A stretch of DNA of 6,934 nt. Origin: CAZPHU01 sp964419255. Lineage in GTDB: Bacteria; Fibrobacterota; Chitinivibrionia; Chitinivibrionales; CAYFVL01. Positions within the stretch are counted from its first letter, which is position 1. Each line of letters opens with the position of its first letter. Under the pieces are notes generated by a model. It saw only the letters and a program-made list of their open reading frames with translations. It searched no databases and was not told the DNA's origin. Positions 5,922-6,934 of the stretch are shown here, piece by piece. Made by a program: the position numbers and the translations under genes. The stretch is taken from contig CAYQOU010000114.1 in the NCBI GenBank assembly GCA_964419255.1, forward strand, positions 1 to 6,934, in the 5' to 3' direction.

Positions 5922-6887
5922 TTATTTTTCATTCAGTATAAATCCCGATTTAAGTTCTGCTTTTGCACTGCGAACTTTTACTATGTAGTAGCCTCTCGGC
6001 ATTGCTGAAGCATCGAAGCTGTGGCTCTGTATGGTACCGCCCTGATTGTTGAGACGGGCCGATCGAACAACACTTCCCTTGAGATCATACACGCTGAGCG
6101 ATGCACGACCTTTCGCGAAGTTGTTGAGAGTAATGTTTACCTGAGAAGCTTTCTGACGAACTTTCATCCACTTTGTGGCCATCTTTTTTATTGGTGCAGC
6201 TACTGCGGTCGCATCGATTTCGAAAAGCGACACATTATCGATATACACGGTTGGAGTGGCCAATCCGACACTGAATTCTATCCGTGAATCTTCATATGTC
6301 GGCTCCTCCATGGTGAAATCGAAACTGTAGGTCTGTTTTGATGTCGTGAGATCGATCTCTGATTCTCCATTGGTGACGTTGGACAGAAACGTCGTCCAGG
6401 GATCTTCCGGCATTCCGACATTTACATTCAAGACTCGCTCCTCAGAAGCATAGGCATCAAAAATGACACGATACCTCTTTCCGCTTTCCAGCTGTTTGCC
6501 GGACTGTACAACCTGTATATCATGGTAGTTTTCTGCCACGGATCCGACTTCCAGCTTGTATTCACCATTTTCGACACTGCCCTCACCGCTGCCACTCCAA
6601 CTGTTGAAAGTCCAGGAATCTGTGCCCGAAGAAAACGTGCCATTGACAACAAGATCCTGCATACCATCTTCGGTCAAAAAATTAGCGGTAATCACCTTTC
6701 TTGCATCCATAGTGACAGTCAGGGGGTTTTGCTTCCCACTGGCATCGCCTTCCCAGCTGTCGAACACCCAGCCGTCTCCGGCATCAGCCGTCAACGTTAC
6801 CTGGGTTCCTTCTTCATAGCGGCTTTCATCGGGACTGATGGAAACCGAACCCTGCCCCATCGTACTCACGTTAAGGACATGAAGCAT
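5922..6887 (-). CDS. C-terminal part of a secreted carbohydrate-binding protein: InlB-type repeat, CBM4/9-like module, sorting tail
   Basis: Three modules are visible in 321 residues. Residues 3-70 form an InlB-type bacterial repeat (VSTMGQGSVSISP, YEEGTQVTLTADAGDGWVF, then SWEGDASG, ending ITANF). Residues 76-224 match a CBM4/9-like beta-sandwich, opening LVVNGTFSSGTDSWTF and closing TVYIDNVSLFEI, with an aromatic-rich core; such modules bind polysaccharide chains. Residues about 236-321 form a C-terminal tail (ASLSVYDLKGSVV, MPRGYYIVKVRSA, KSGFILNEK) resembling type IX secretion (Por) sorting domains. The N-terminus is odd. There is no signal peptide and no ribosome binding site before the ATG at 6885-6887. 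An in-frame TAA stands at 6909-6911, and the other two frames are also closed within 40 bases. The repeat begins almost at residue 1. A protein with a secretion tail needs a signal peptide, so this is probably the remnant of a longer gene whose 5' part, likely catalytic, is gone. Confidence 0.75.
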   Translation of the reverse strand: MLHVLNVSTMGQGSVSISPDESRYEEGTQVTLTADAGDGWVFDSWEGDASGKQNPLTVTMDARKVITANFLTEDGMQDLVVNGTFSSGTDSWTFNSWSGSGEGSVENGEYKLEVGSVAENYHDIQVVQSGKQLESGKRYRVIFDAYASEERVLNVNVGMPEDPWTTFLSNVTNGESEIDLTTSKQTYSFDFTMEEPTYEDSRIEFSVGLATPTVYIDNVSLFEIDATAVAAPIKKMATKWMKVRQKASQVNITLNNFAKGRASLSVYDLKGSVVRSARLNNQGGTIQSHSFDASAMPRGYYIVKVRSAKAELKSGFILNEK

Positions 6888-6934
6888 GGGCTTATAACAA
6901 AGTACTTTTTATATCATTGTTAAGCGGTTAATAG

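Noticed and set aside
6522..6923. Plus-strand open frame of 133 codons opposite the CBM protein
   Set aside because: The minus strand shows clear domain motifs across this stretch; the plus frame shows none.

Overview
The window reads like a chromosomal segment from a Gram-negative bacterium of the Fibrobacterota/Bacteroidota (FCB) kind. The main clue is the protein at the right end. It combines an InlB-type repeat, a CBM4/9-like carbohydrate-binding module and a C-terminal tail resembling type IX secretion (Por) sorting domains, an architecture common in secreted polysaccharide-degrading proteins of Fibrobacterota such as Chitinispirillum relatives. This is inference from motifs, not a database result. 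I see no rRNA, tRNA, CRISPR array, insertion sequence or phage gene.

Left part (1-1965). A possible gene start runs off the left edge on the minus strand. Next is a large minus-strand gene (291-1646) for an unrecognised, charged, helical protein of about 451 residues. It is divergent from the next gene. The 319-base region between them holds three imperfect hairpins and three copies of the heptamer CGCTTTA in alternating orientation, which looks like a regulatory region.

Centre (1966-4919). Two plus-strand genes lie 107 bases apart. The first encodes an exported alpha/beta hydrolase with the hallmarks of the cutinase/PET-hydrolase group: GHSMGGGG nucleophile elbow, PGF oxyanion segment, a plausible Ser-Asp-His triad and a C-terminal cysteine pair. 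The second encodes a DsbD-type transmembrane reductant conductor with all three modules and all six redox cysteines. Its reading frame stops at a TAA inside the C-terminal thioredoxin fold, and the same frame continues with what looks like the missing last strand and helix. This suggests a recent nonsense mutation, a sequence error or readthrough.

Right part (4920-6934). A small minus-strand membrane protein resembles the CmpB-type putative ABC-transporter family. To its right lies a decayed stretch (5573-5895) in which all three plus-strand frames carry consecutive pieces of a cadherin/Ig-like repeat protein, a clear pseudogene. Facing it is the minus-strand InlB-CBM-sorting-tail protein, which has no signal peptide and no ribosome binding site, with stops just upstream in every frame. 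It is probably the surviving 3' part of a larger secreted protein. The right third therefore looks like a graveyard of large secreted multidomain genes.

I find no convincing new multi-gene system. The items most worth following up are the PET-hydrolase-like enzyme, the interrupted dsbD, and the decayed adhesin/CBM genes.
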